NCBI GenBank assembly: GCA_016712525.1
Contig: JADJQX010000007.1
Location: 2,852,001-2,916,000 of the forward strand
Source of the DNA: Myxococcales bacterium
Lineage (GTDB): Bacteria > Myxococcota_A > Polyangia > Polyangiales > Polyangiaceae
Direction of reading: 5' to 3'
DNA length: 64,000 nucleotides
The notes beneath the pieces were generated by a model. It saw only the letters and a program-made list of their open reading frames with translations, searched no databases and was not told the origin of the DNA. This document shows, in pieces, positions 25,470 through 33,995 of the stretch (the first letter of the stretch is position 1; every line of letters begins with the position of its first letter). The position numbers were made by a program, and so were the translations under genes.

Positions 25470-26227
25470 CGTTCGACGATGCCGCGGACGAGGGCGGCGT
25501 AGGCGTCTTTCATGGGCAGCTCGTGATCGACGAAGTGCTCGCGGCGCACGGTCTCGACCTTCGCGCCGGTGCGGGGATCCGTCCCCTCGCGCACGACGTC
25601 GCGGAGGCGCACGGCCGAGCCTCGGCGCTGCCACGCCGGGAGGTCGGCGAAGTTTCGGCCGCGCGAGAAGAGGAGCTCGTTCCGGCCCGACACGCTCACG
25701 CCGCGGAGGCGCTTCGTGGCCTCGTCGTCCGAGAGGCCCTCGCCGCGGAGGAGCCAGTACGCGTGCCCGTTCAGGCAGTTTCGATGGGCGTCCTCTTGGC
25801 GCCAGAGAAAATAGTCGACCACGTCGTCCGCCGTGGGCAGCATCGAGATGCGCGCGTCGAAGGCCCCGATCCGACCGAGCTCGAGCGAGAACTTGGCGCT
25901 CGCCTCGCCCGCGAGCACGCTGAGGAGCTTGCGCAGCTTGCGCCCGAAGAGGGCCTCGTCGCGCCGAAAGAGGAGGTTGAGCTCGTCGCTCTGGGTGTAC
26001 CCGTAGAGCACGGAAAAACCCGTGCTCTCGGACAGATACAACAAGGTCGCCACCATCGCGTCGCGGAGCCCGAGGTCGTACGGCTCGGTGAGGCCGAGGT
26101 CTCTCCGGGTGAGCTGCGAGAACGATCGCCCGTCGATGCGCGCCACCATGTGGAGGCCCGGGAGCACGGCGTGATCGTGCGCGGTCTCGAAGATCCGCAT
26201 GCGGCGGTCGAGGGACTCGAAGCTCAT
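25463..26227 (-). CDS. tRNA(His) guanylyltransferase (Thg1)-like protein
   Basis: 254 aa from the ATG at 26227. Thg1 and Thg1-like proteins add nucleotides to tRNA 5' ends in the 3'-5' direction. The hallmark motifs are present: ARIDGRSFSQLTR (about residues 29-41), where the Asp is a metal ligand, and YTQSDELNLLF (77-87), with the Asp-Glu pair that completes the two-metal site. KFSLELGRIGAFDARISMLP and WRQEDAHRNCLNGHAYW match the rest of the palm domain. Bacterial members are usually tRNA 5'-end repair enzymes rather than the His-specific eukaryotic one, so the exact substrate is open. The gene overlaps the convergent PIN gene by seven bases. Confidence 0.85.
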   Translation of the reverse strand: MSFESLDRRMRIFETAHDHAVLPGLHMVARIDGRSFSQLTRRDLGLTEPYDLGLRDAMVATLLYLSESTGFSVLYGYTQSDELNLLFRRDEALFGRKLRKLLSVLAGEASAKFSLELGRIGAFDARISMLPTADDVVDYFLWRQEDAHRNCLNGHAYWLLRGEGLSDDEATKRLRGVSVSGRNELLFSRGRNFADLPAWQRRGSAVRLRDVVREGTDPRTGAKVETVRREHFVDHELPMKDAYAALVRGIVERQ

Positions 26228-26329
26228 CGCCCCCCACCGTAGCAAAAGGCCCACCTCCGAAACACGTGACGGCACGCGCGGGTCGGCCTATAGGGGCCTC
26301 GGCGTGGCGGTGGTCGCGCGAGCGGTCCC

Positions 26330-27091
26330 ATGTCGAGCATCCAAAAGCGCATCCACGACGACGTCTCCCGCTTCGGCTGGCACGTCGTGAAGGTGCTCGG
26401 CGACGAGGACTTCCCGGCCTTCGCGTACACCGTGGGCCTCACGGTGACCTACGAGCACCCCGAGGTCATCGTCTTCGGCATCGGGGACGACCTCGACCTC
26501 ATGCACCACCTGCTCGCGGTCATCCAGCGCCGCGTCGAGAAGGGCGAGCGGTTCGAGCACGGCGCGCGAAAGACAGGCATTTTGCCCGGGGTCTCGTGCC
26601 ACTTCGCGCGCTTCCCCACCTCGGCGTACGAGGAGCACCTCGGCCAGGCCGTGCGGCACCTCGGCGGCGAGCGCTCCTTCTCGGTGGTCCAGTGCATCTG
26701 GCCCGACAAGAAGCGGCGCCTCCCGTGGGATCCGAAGGTCGACCTCGGGCTCCTCGCGCGGCAGCCCGTGTTCCTCCGCCCCGACGCCGGCCCCCGCGAT
26801 CCGAAGTGGCCGTTCCCCGAGCCCCACTCCCGGCGCGCCCTCACGACGAAGCAGGTCATTCGTGGCGAAGAGCCGGTGCGCTTCGCGGGCCGCTTCGACG
26901 ACGGCAGCTACCAGCTCGTCTGCGAGACCACCGACGACGAGGACGACCTCGCCTGGGTCACGCTCGGCTGGCTCCTCGACCACGATCCGAGCCTGCGCGC
27001 CGTCGCGAGCCTCGATCTCGGGGAAGCCAAGGTCCGCAAGGGACCGGGCAAACCGTTCCGCAAGGTCTCTCCCCCCGACGACGAGCCCTGA
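26330..27091 (+). CDS. DUF4262 domain protein
   Basis: 253 aa. Residues 1-140 resemble DUF4262: an N-terminal helix, FGWHVVKVLGDEDFPAFAYTVGLTVTYEHPEVIVFG, then FEHGARKTGILPGVSCHFARFP and QCIWPDKKRRLPWD. The C-terminal 100 residues form a second, acidic segment (ETTDDEDDLAWVTLGWLLDHDPSL), perhaps of the type often joined to such domains. Cytosolic, no signal. Function is not known for the family. It stands alone between a divergent Thg1-like gene and a convergent metallophosphoesterase gene. Confidence 0.75.
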   Translation: MSSIQKRIHDDVSRFGWHVVKVLGDEDFPAFAYTVGLTVTYEHPEVIVFGIGDDLDLMHHLLAVIQRRVEKGERFEHGARKTGILPGVSCHFARFPTSAYEEHLGQAVRHLGGERSFSVVQCIWPDKKRRLPWDPKVDLGLLARQPVFLRPDAGPRDPKWPFPEPHSRRALTTKQVIRGEEPVRFAGRFDDGSYQLVCETTDDEDDLAWVTLGWLLDHDPSLRAVASLDLGEAKVRKGPGKPFRKVSPPDDEP

Positions 27092-27109
27092 AGCGCGAGA
27101 TACGGCCCG

Positions 27110-28567
27110 TCACGCGGGAGGCGCGTCGGGGCCCTCGTACTTGTGCGGCCCGTCGCCTCGCCACGCGCGGAGCTCGGCCTTCGGGCGACCTTCGTCGAGC
27201 TCGATGACGAGGTGGGTGCGCGCGGCGCGGTAGGGGTGCGCGTCGCCCTGGAGCTCCTCTTCCTCGGCCCACGAGCCGAGGTTGATGTACGTGGCGTCCC
27301 CGCCGTCGCTCACGGGCTCTACGACGGGGATGTGCGTGTGCCCCATGACGACGAACGCCGCGGGCAAGAGGCGCGCGAGCGTGCCGGCGCGGGCCGCCAT
27401 CTCCTCGGCGGGGTCGAGCGTGCGCTGTTTCGCGAGGTACACGTGCGCGAGCACCCACGCGGCCAGGATGCCGATCGCCCCGTAGAGAAAACGACCGTGG
27501 AACATGCCGACGACCGCCACGATCGCGAGCGCCAAGCTCGAGAAGAGCCCGAGGGCGAGGCGATCGAGGAGGACGCTCCCGAGGATGCCCGGGATGGAGC
27601 GCGTGATCGGCGGTGCCTGGAGCGCCGCGAGCGCGCGGAGGCGGTCGGCGCCGAGGCGGGAGGCCTCCGCGAGCAAACCGAGCCGGCGTTCGTGCTCGGC
27701 GCGGAGCGTGCTCATCGCCTCCGAGAAGTGGGCCCGACGGAGCCGGAAGAGCTCGACCACGGCGTCCGAGAAGCGCGAGACGAGCCTCACCACGCCGCGC
27801 AGGCCGAGCTTGAGCCCGAAGCCGACGTAGTCGAACACCCCCAAGGTCTCGTGGCCGTGCTCCTTCATGCCGTCGGTCCGGCGGACGACGTAGCGGAGCA
27901 AGATGCTCGAGAACCCGCGCATGATGCGGCGCGGATCGAGCGGCGAGAGCGGGGCCATCACGTGCTCGTTCGCGCAGTACGGATCGTATTGGTGGCCGTG
28001 CTCGATGTAGGCGACGCCCTTCCAATAGAAGAACCAGGGCTCGAACTCGATGCGCGCGAGGAACGCGTCACGATCGAGGGACGGCCGCGTCGCCTCGGCG
28101 CGGCGGAGGAGCTCGGCGCGGAGATCGGACTTCACCTCGTCCCAGTGGAGCTCGACGTCGTGGTTTCCGTGCACGAGCGTGAGGGCGTTCCCCCGCGCGA
28201 CCAGCTCGGCCAAGGCGTCGAACACGTCGGCGTGACGCGCGGTGACCCGGCGGAGCTTCTCGCGGGCGTGCTCGGCGGCGCTCCCGAGCCCGTGCACACG
28301 CTCTTCGTCGGTGAGCGTCCCCTCGAGGGCGCGATCGCCCTTCACGGTCATGCCGATGAAGTCGATGAAGTCGCCGGCGATAACGACCCGCCAGCGCTCG
28401 CCCGCGGGCGGCACGTCGGCGTAGTGACGGAGGAGCTTCGTCAGGTCCTCGTCGATGCCGTGCGAGCGGCGCGGCGAGGTGCCGTGATCGTTCAAATCGC
28501 TGCCGAGGTGCACGTCGGAGAAGACGAGCAGGCTCTCGGTGGGCGAAGGTTCGTCGGGCGGGATCAC
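27110..28567 (-). CDS. Metallophosphoesterase with inserted membrane segment
   Basis: 485 aa. It has the calcineurin-like metal-binding blocks in order: FSDVHLGSD (about 16-24), AGDFIDF (63-69), HGNHD (133-137), a HGHQ element near 190 and MGHTHIP (about 417-423). Between the fourth and fifth blocks lies a roughly 200-residue insert with an Arg-rich helical part and two strongly hydrophobic helices (about 335-385). The enzyme is therefore probably anchored to the membrane with its active site assembled across the insert. Substrate unknown; UDP-2,3-diacylglucosamine hydrolases and other membrane phosphoesterases share the core. ATG at 28567. It is divergent from the PhoD gene, which may hint at related phosphorus metabolism. 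Confidence 0.8.
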   Translation of the reverse strand: MIPPDEPSPTESLLVFSDVHLGSDLNDHGTSPRRSHGIDEDLTKLLRHYADVPPAGERWRVVIAGDFIDFIGMTVKGDRALEGTLTDEERVHGLGSAAEHAREKLRRVTARHADVFDALAELVARGNALTLVHGNHDVELHWDEVKSDLRAELLRRAEATRPSLDRDAFLARIEFEPWFFYWKGVAYIEHGHQYDPYCANEHVMAPLSPLDPRRIMRGFSSILLRYVVRRTDGMKEHGHETLGVFDYVGFGLKLGLRGVVRLVSRFSDAVVELFRLRRAHFSEAMSTLRAEHERRLGLLAEASRLGADRLRALAALQAPPITRSIPGILGSVLLDRLALGLFSSLALAIVAVVGMFHGRFLYGAIGILAAWVLAHVYLAKQRTLDPAEEMAARAGTLARLLPAAFVVMGHTHIPVVEPVSDGGDATYINLGSWAEEEELQGDAHPYRAARTHLVIELDEGRPKAELRAWRGDGPHKYEGPDAPPA

Positions 28568-28757
28568 GCCCCTTCACTCTGCGGCCCGTCCGTGCCGAGG
28601 CACGTCATGTTCCGGTCAGGCCGCGGAAGGCTCCGCCGCGTGCCACGAACGAGGGCTGTATTCCGATGTACGACAGGGCGAAGGCGCGTACGTGTCTGCC
28701 GAAATCGTCACACGGACGACGTGTCAGGTGGCGCCCGACGTGACAAGCTTCGCGCCC

Positions 28758-30620
28758 ATGAAGCGTCGTGACTTCCTTCTCGGCTCGTTGGCGTCGGTGC
28801 TTTATGTCGCGTGCGGCAGCGACTCGGGAGGCACGACGCCCCCCGGGGAGGACGCCGGCACCACGACGCCCGACGGCGGCACCACGCTCCCCGACGGCGC
28901 GACGAAGCCTTTGACCCCGACGTCTCCCGCCGAGGCGAGCGACAAGGTGTTCCCCCAAGGGCTCGCCTCGGGCGATCCGCGCCCCGACAAGGTCCTCCTC
29001 TGGACGCGCGTCGAGCCCCAGGGCGCCGGGAAGGCGCAGACCGACACCATCGACGTCGAGGTGGTCGTGGCGAAGGACGAGGCGCTCACCGACATCGTCG
29101 CGCGCACCATGGCCAAGGCCACCCCCGACGCCGACCACACCGTGCGCGTCGCGCCCACCGGGCTCTCGGCCGGCACGGTGTACTACTACCGCTTCGAGGC
29201 CCAGGGCACGACGACGCGGGTCGGCCGCACCAAGACGGCGCCCGCGCGCGACGCGGACGTCGGCGTGAAGTTCGCGTTCTGCTCCTGCCAAGACTACATC
29301 GGGCGCTACTGGCACTCGTGGCAGGCCCTGCTCGACGAGAAGGCGCCGCTCGATTTCATCCTCTACCTCGGGGACTACATCTACGAGACGGTGAACGATC
29401 CGCGCTTCCAGTCGACCTCGCCCGACCGCGAGATCAAGCTGCCCGACGGCATGGACACCTCGGCCGAGCAGAACGGCTCGCGCACCGCCGCGAAGACCCT
29501 CGCCGACTACCGCACGCTCTACAAAATCTACCGCAAGGACCCGCTGCTCAAGGAAGTGCACCGGCTCTACCCGTTCGTCGTCACGTGGGACGATCACGAG
29601 TTCGCCGACGACTGCTGGGCCGACCACTCGACGAGCTTCAACGAGCTCGACCCGGTGACGAAGGGCTTCACCGACGAGAAGAACACCCCGCGGCGGCTCG
29701 CCGCGAACCGCGCCTTCTCGGAGTACCAGCCCGCCGACATCACGTACGACGCGAACGCCTCGTTCCCGAACGACATCAAGATCTACCGGCAGCTCGCCTT
29801 CGGGAAGCACGTCGATCTGTTCATGACCGACCAGCGCATGTTCCGGGACGATCACCTCGTCCCCGAGGGCCCGCGGGACCTCGCCATCGGCAAGGTGTCG
29901 GCGAACAGCTCCGTCGGCTCGCGCTACTTCGTGCGGAAGTCGGTCTACGACGAGCGCGAGACGCAGAAGAAGCCCTCGCTCTTGGGCGGCGCGCAGAAGG
30001 CCTGGCTGGTCGACGCCGTGCGCGGCTCGAAGGCCACCTGGAAGGTGTGGGGCAACGAGGTGCAGATGTACCAGATGGCCCTGAGGCTCTCGGATCTGCC
30101 GGGCGTGCCGGCGCTCTTCTCGTACACGGCGTACGTGAACACCGACCAGTGGGACGGCTTCCGCTCCGAGCGCGCCGAGATCCTGCGGGCGTTCCGCGCG
30201 GCCAAGGTCGAGAACTTGCTCGTGTGCACCGGCGACATCCACGCCTTCTTCGCCGCCGAGCTCCACGAGGACTTCGACGCGCCCAGCGCGAAGCCCATCG
30301 GCGTCGAGTTCGTCACGGCCGGCATCTCGTCGGCGTCCATGAATGCCCTCGTCGACAACCTGCTCCCGCAGGGCAACGCGCTCCGCTTCATCGCCGACGC
30401 GTTCGTGAGCTCGGCCCCTGCCTCGCTCAAGGCCTCGAACCCGCACCTCAAACACGCCGATCCCGACGCCTACGGGTTCGCCCTGGTCGACGTCGACGGC
30501 ACACGCGCCGAGGTCACGTTCGTCCAGCTCGGAGACCCGAAGCAGAAGACGTCGTCGGGCGTGGTCGCGCGCACGAAGCTCGTCACCCGCGCGGGCACGG
30601 GCACCATCGTCGCCGGCTGA
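28758..30620 (+). CDS. phoD: PhoD-like alkaline phosphatase/phosphodiesterase lipoprotein
   Basis: 620 aa from the ATG at 28758. The N-terminus MKRRDFLLGSLASVLYVAC has a twin-arginine motif and a lipobox (Cys19), so it is exported folded by Tat and lipidated. A Thr/Pro/Gly/Asp linker follows. An N-terminal PhoD domain (FPQGLASGDPRPDKVLLWTRVEP) precedes the catalytic domain with FCSCQDYI, LYLGDYIYE, VTWDDHEFADD and VCTGDIHAFF, the metal ligands of the Fe/Ca PhoD site. It releases phosphate from phosphodi- or monoesters in the envelope. Expression is probably phosphate-dependent, but no clear Pho box was identified in the 190 bp upstream. Its stop abuts the convergent GT4 gene. Confidence 0.9.
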   Translation: MKRRDFLLGSLASVLYVACGSDSGGTTPPGEDAGTTTPDGGTTLPDGATKPLTPTSPAEASDKVFPQGLASGDPRPDKVLLWTRVEPQGAGKAQTDTIDVEVVVAKDEALTDIVARTMAKATPDADHTVRVAPTGLSAGTVYYYRFEAQGTTTRVGRTKTAPARDADVGVKFAFCSCQDYIGRYWHSWQALLDEKAPLDFILYLGDYIYETVNDPRFQSTSPDREIKLPDGMDTSAEQNGSRTAAKTLADYRTLYKIYRKDPLLKEVHRLYPFVVTWDDHEFADDCWADHSTSFNELDPVTKGFTDEKNTPRRLAANRAFSEYQPADITYDANASFPNDIKIYRQLAFGKHVDLFMTDQRMFRDDHLVPEGPRDLAIGKVSANSSVGSRYFVRKSVYDERETQKKPSLLGGAQKAWLVDAVRGSKATWKVWGNEVQMYQMALRLSDLPGVPALFSYTAYVNTDQWDGFRSERAEILRAFRAAKVENLLVCTGDIHAFFAAELHEDFDAPSAKPIGVEFVTAGISSASMNALVDNLLPQGNALRFIADAFVSSAPASLKASNPHLKHADPDAYGFALVDVDGTRAEVTFVQLGDPKQKTSSGVVARTKLVTRAGTGTIVAG

Positions 30621-31793
30621 TCAGCGCCGCGCGCGCACGACGCCCTCGAGCACCGCGCGGAGCTTCTCGGCGCTCTCGGCCCAGGTGCCGGGGCCCGTCT
30701 TTCGTATCTCCTCGGGATCCCAAGCTTTTCCGAGGCACTCGACGATGGCCCGGGCGAGCGCGCCCGCGTCCTTCGGGGGCACGATGCGGCCCGCTTGGGG
30801 ATCGCGGAGCACGTCGGGGACGCCGCCGACGCGGGTCGCCACGACGGGCCTGCCGCTCGCGAGCGCCTCGAGCACCGCGTTCGGGGTGCCCTCGCGCCAG
30901 CTCGGGAGCGTGAAGAGATCGCTCGCGCCGTGCCACGCCGCGATGGCCGACAAGGGCTGGCCGCCGAGCACACGCACCGCCTCGCCGTGCCCCTTTGCCC
31001 ACGCGTCGACCTTGGCGCGCGAGACGCCGTCCCCCGCGAGCACGAGCGTCGCGTTGGGGACCTCGCGCACGACCGCGTCCCACGCGGTCATGAGCTCGTC
31101 GATGCCCTTGGCCGGCTCGAGCCGACCGACGAAGAAGACGACCTTGCGCGAAGGGTCGACGCCGAGCGACTCGCGCGCCTCGGCCCTGCCTCGGACGTGG
31201 AAGACCGCCTCGTCGACGCCATTGCCGACGAGGTGGATGCGCGATCTCGGGACCCCGAGCCCGGCGAGCTCGTCCGACAGCGGCTCCGACACGGACACGA
31301 GCGCGTCGGCCATGGGGAGCACCTTGCGGAGCACCGCGCGGGCGCTCGGGCGCTTCGCGATCACGTTGAGATCCGAGCCGTGCACCTTCACGACGCAGGG
31401 CTTCCCGAGCATCTTGGCGAGCAGGATCGTCGCCGCGGCGTCGGGGTAGGCCCACGTGCCGAAGAGCACGTCGGCGCGGGCGAGGCGCGCGCGGTGAGGG
31501 AGCGCCGAGGCGAGGTAAAGAGGCACCGCGACGGGCACCCCCACCTTGGGCACGTAGAGCTGACGCAGGTACGTCGTCGGAATGCCCGCGACGACCTCGT
31601 GCGGAGGGAGGCCCGCGAGCTTCGCCGGCCTCGGAGGCTGCCCCGTGAGGCGCGACAAGGGGAAGCTCGCCACCGCCGCGAGCACCTCGAGCTCGCACGT
31701 CTTCGCGAGCTCACGGAACTGCTGCACGTTGAACGCCGCCGCGAGGGGCTCGAGGCTGTTCGGCCAAATCTGCGTTACGGCGACGACCCTCAC
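30621..31793 (-). CDS. Glycosyltransferase family 4
   Basis: 390 aa. Two Rossmann-like halves are typical of GT-B enzymes. The N-terminal half holds PCVVKVHGSDLNVIA, and the C-terminal half KVVFFVGRLEPAKGIDELMTAW, VLAGDGVSRAKVDAWAKG, LFTLPSWREGTPNAVLEALASGRPVVAT. The last contains the E-x7-E motif that contacts the nucleotide sugar. It transfers a sugar in polysaccharide or glycolipid synthesis. It lies back to back with the outer-membrane barrel gene at 31964 and could serve the exopolysaccharide pathway whose other genes are at 39.7-44.5 and 57-62 kb. Sugar and acceptor unknown. Confidence 0.88.
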   Translation of the reverse strand: MRVVAVTQIWPNSLEPLAAAFNVQQFRELAKTCELEVLAAVASFPLSRLTGQPPRPAKLAGLPPHEVVAGIPTTYLRQLYVPKVGVPVAVPLYLASALPHRARLARADVLFGTWAYPDAAATILLAKMLGKPCVVKVHGSDLNVIAKRPSARAVLRKVLPMADALVSVSEPLSDELAGLGVPRSRIHLVGNGVDEAVFHVRGRAEARESLGVDPSRKVVFFVGRLEPAKGIDELMTAWDAVVREVPNATLVLAGDGVSRAKVDAWAKGHGEAVRVLGGQPLSAIAAWHGASDLFTLPSWREGTPNAVLEALASGRPVVATRVGGVPDVLRDPQAGRIVPPKDAGALARAIVECLGKAWDPEEIRKTGPGTWAESAEKLRAVLEGVVRARR

Positions 31794-31963
31794 TCGGCCG
31801 AGGGTACGGGGCCTTGTGTGCGGTTAGAAGATCGCTTTTGGGCTCGGCAGATGAAAATCCCGAACGCTGTCGGGTTTTCGGTTGGAGGCCGAGACAAGGT
31901 GGGGCAACATCGCGGAGAGGTGGGCGGAGGGCGAGCACGCACCCGTCACCCCGCTCCTTCCCC

Positions 31964-33829
31964 ATGTGGCTCCTCCTCCTCGCACAGCTCGCTCAGCCGG
32001 CCCCGGCGCCGGCACCGAAGCCTGCGACCGCGCCCGCCGCGCAGCCGGCCCCCTCCGCGGCCGCCGCACCGACGCAGCCCACCCAACCCACCCAGCCCAC
32101 GCGTGCGGCGGTGGGCGCGGGCGCGGCGCCCCCCGTGGTCGACCCACGCACCACGGCGCCCGAGGGCTCGAACGTGCTCCCGGTCGACCCGCGCACCACC
32201 CGCGACGAGCAGTTCGACCCCCGCGCCGCCGCGCAAGCCGCCGAAGATCAGCGTGAGCTCACGGCGCGCGCCCAGGCCCGCGCCCAACAGATGACCGCGC
32301 TCACGGGCACCCGCATCCGCGTGGTCGACCCGGAGGGCCGCCTCATCCAGCATCGGCCCGTCGAGATCACCGCGAGCACGTCGCTCGTCGGCGGCTACAA
32401 CAGCAACGTCATCCAGACGGCCGACTTCGAGGGCGGCCCCATCACCAAGCGCGCCGCGCTCTACAACGCCCTCGAGGGCCGCGTGGAGCTCGACTTCTGG
32501 GGCAAGGCCGAGGAGCCCCAGTCGGTGAGCGTGCAGGTGCTCGGGCAGCAGTACTACAAGCTCGACGACGGCCCCTCGCTCCCCCAGGACGGCAGCATCC
32601 TCGCGCTCTACGGCGGCGGGTTCTCCCTCGGGAAGAGCACGCGCCTCGGCATCCGCGCCTTCACGAGCCTCCAGACCTTGAACTCCACGCGCCAGCAAGA
32701 CGGCGTGCTCTTCCAGGTCGATCCGGCGAACCTCCAGCGCACCTTCACGCTGTCGAACCTGAGCTTCCAGCTCCAGCAAGAGATAAACTCGAGCACCCGC
32801 TACGTGCACGTGCTCGGCGCCACGATGAGCACCACCCTGCGGGACGAGCCCACGCTCCTCCAAGACGGGAGCCGGCTCTTCCACCGCGGCCTCGACTACG
32901 TGCAGCTCAACACGCTCGGCGCCGTCATCCACGACTTCGGCACCAAGGTGCGCGGCTTCGCCGACCTCGAGTACGAGGCCATCTACAACAACTTCTTCCT
33001 CGACTTCACCCGCGAGAAGCCCGTGCGCCGCGGCGACTTCTCGCAGCACCTCGGCCGCGCGAACCTCGGCTCCACCTACATCTTCAACGACGCGCTCTCG
33101 GCCACGGGCCGCGCGGGTGTGGCGATCGCCACCGTGCCGTCCCCGTCGTTCCCGCCGCTGCCCGTCGATCCGAACGACCCGAACGCCCTCGATCCGAACG
33201 ACCGCAGCGCCATCCTTAGCCCGCTCGGCTCGGCCGAGATCCTCTACCAAAAGCCCACGTTCAACGCCGAGCTCATCGCCGGCTACACGTTCGGCTCGGC
33301 GAACCCGCGCATCGGCTTCGGCCGCACCGTGCAGGTCGACGCGGTGGTGGGCGGCGTGCCCTTCCCGAACGACAAACGCCTCCGCAACATCGCGCTCCTC
33401 TTCACGGGCTCGGTGAGCCGCGCCGTCCTCCGCCCCACGAACGACGGCGAGGCCTTCCTCACGTTCGTCGGCATGACGGCCCTCGTGCGCTACCGCATCA
33501 CGAACTGGCTCGGCGCGCTCGGCGGGTACTCGAACCGCTACGTGAACTTCTCGGGCACGCTCGCCGCGCCCGACCTCATGCGCCACCAGGTGTTCTTCGG
33601 GCTCTCGGGCTTCTTCACGACCGACACGACCGAGCCCCCCCGCCCCTCTCCGTCTTCGCGCCCCCGCGCCCCACGGGCTGATTCGCGGGGCGAATCAGCC
33701 CTGCCTTGTCGTCGGAGGACTCCGTCCTCCGCCCCACGGGAAAAGCCCGCTGGGGCCCCATGGGCGTTGGATCGGAGCGGTGGCGGGAGCGTGCGGTGGG
33801 GCGGGAATTGGGTGACCGGTTGCGCGTGA
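31964..33829 (+). CDS. Outer-membrane beta-barrel protein, Wzp-like candidate
   Basis: 621 aa from the ATG at 31964, which starts a short hydrophobic signal (MWLLLLAQLAQ) followed by a Pro/Ala/Gln-rich linker to about 100. From about 125 the sequence alternates polar and hydrophobic residues in many strands, with repeated aromatic girdles (SLVGGYNSNVIQTADF; LALYGGGFSLGKSTRLGIRAF; RYRITNWLGALGGYSNRYVNF). This is the hallmark of a large OM barrel, ending near GLSGFF at about 545. In Myxococcus, 18-stranded Wzp barrels complete secretion channels that use short OPX proteins; the OPX at 41340 is of the short kind, so a partner role is inferred. The last 65 codons run through intergenic hairpins and are probably not native. 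Confidence 0.72.
   Translation: MWLLLLAQLAQPAPAPAPKPATAPAAQPAPSAAAAPTQPTQPTQPTRAAVGAGAAPPVVDPRTTAPEGSNVLPVDPRTTRDEQFDPRAAAQAAEDQRELTARAQARAQQMTALTGTRIRVVDPEGRLIQHRPVEITASTSLVGGYNSNVIQTADFEGGPITKRAALYNALEGRVELDFWGKAEEPQSVSVQVLGQQYYKLDDGPSLPQDGSILALYGGGFSLGKSTRLGIRAFTSLQTLNSTRQQDGVLFQVDPANLQRTFTLSNLSFQLQQEINSSTRYVHVLGATMSTTLRDEPTLLQDGSRLFHRGLDYVQLNTLGAVIHDFGTKVRGFADLEYEAIYNNFFLDFTREKPVRRGDFSQHLGRANLGSTYIFNDALSATGRAGVAIATVPSPSFPPLPVDPNDPNALDPNDRSAILSPLGSAEILYQKPTFNAELIAGYTFGSANPRIGFGRTVQVDAVVGGVPFPNDKRLRNIALLFTGSVSRAVLRPTNDGEAFLTFVGMTALVRYRITNWLGALGGYSNRYVNFSGTLAAPDLMRHQVFFGLSGFFTTDTTEPPRPSPSSRPRAPRADSRGESALPCRRRTPSSAPREKPAGAPWALDRSGGGSVRWGGNWVTGCA
33676..33700 (+). terminator. 11-bp stem hairpin inside the read-through tail
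   Basis: GGCTGATTCGC-GGG-GCGAATCAGCC is a perfect 11-bp stem with a three-base loop. A second hairpin, GGAGGAC-TCC-GTCCTCC, follows at 33714-33730. Strong palindromes like these sit at gene ends, yet here they lie within the annotated frame of the barrel protein. No T-tract follows, so termination is uncertain; a dispersed palindromic repeat is the alternative. Confidence 0.45.
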
Positions 33830-33995
33830 TCCAGGTGACGTCCGTGGTCCGGTGTGGATCGTGCGTCATCCAACACGCCATGCGGCACCTACATGGGGCG
33901 ATGGCGGCGCCTTCCTGAATTCCCCGAGAGAATCGATCGCGTCTCCGAACGCCAAGGAGGTCCCGTCGTGGCTCGAGGCTTGCTTCGATTGGGGC

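Noticed and set aside
33700..33829. Tail of the barrel protein as a true domain
   Set aside because: It is encoded by palindromic intergenic sequence and is low-complexity, so I treat it as read-through.
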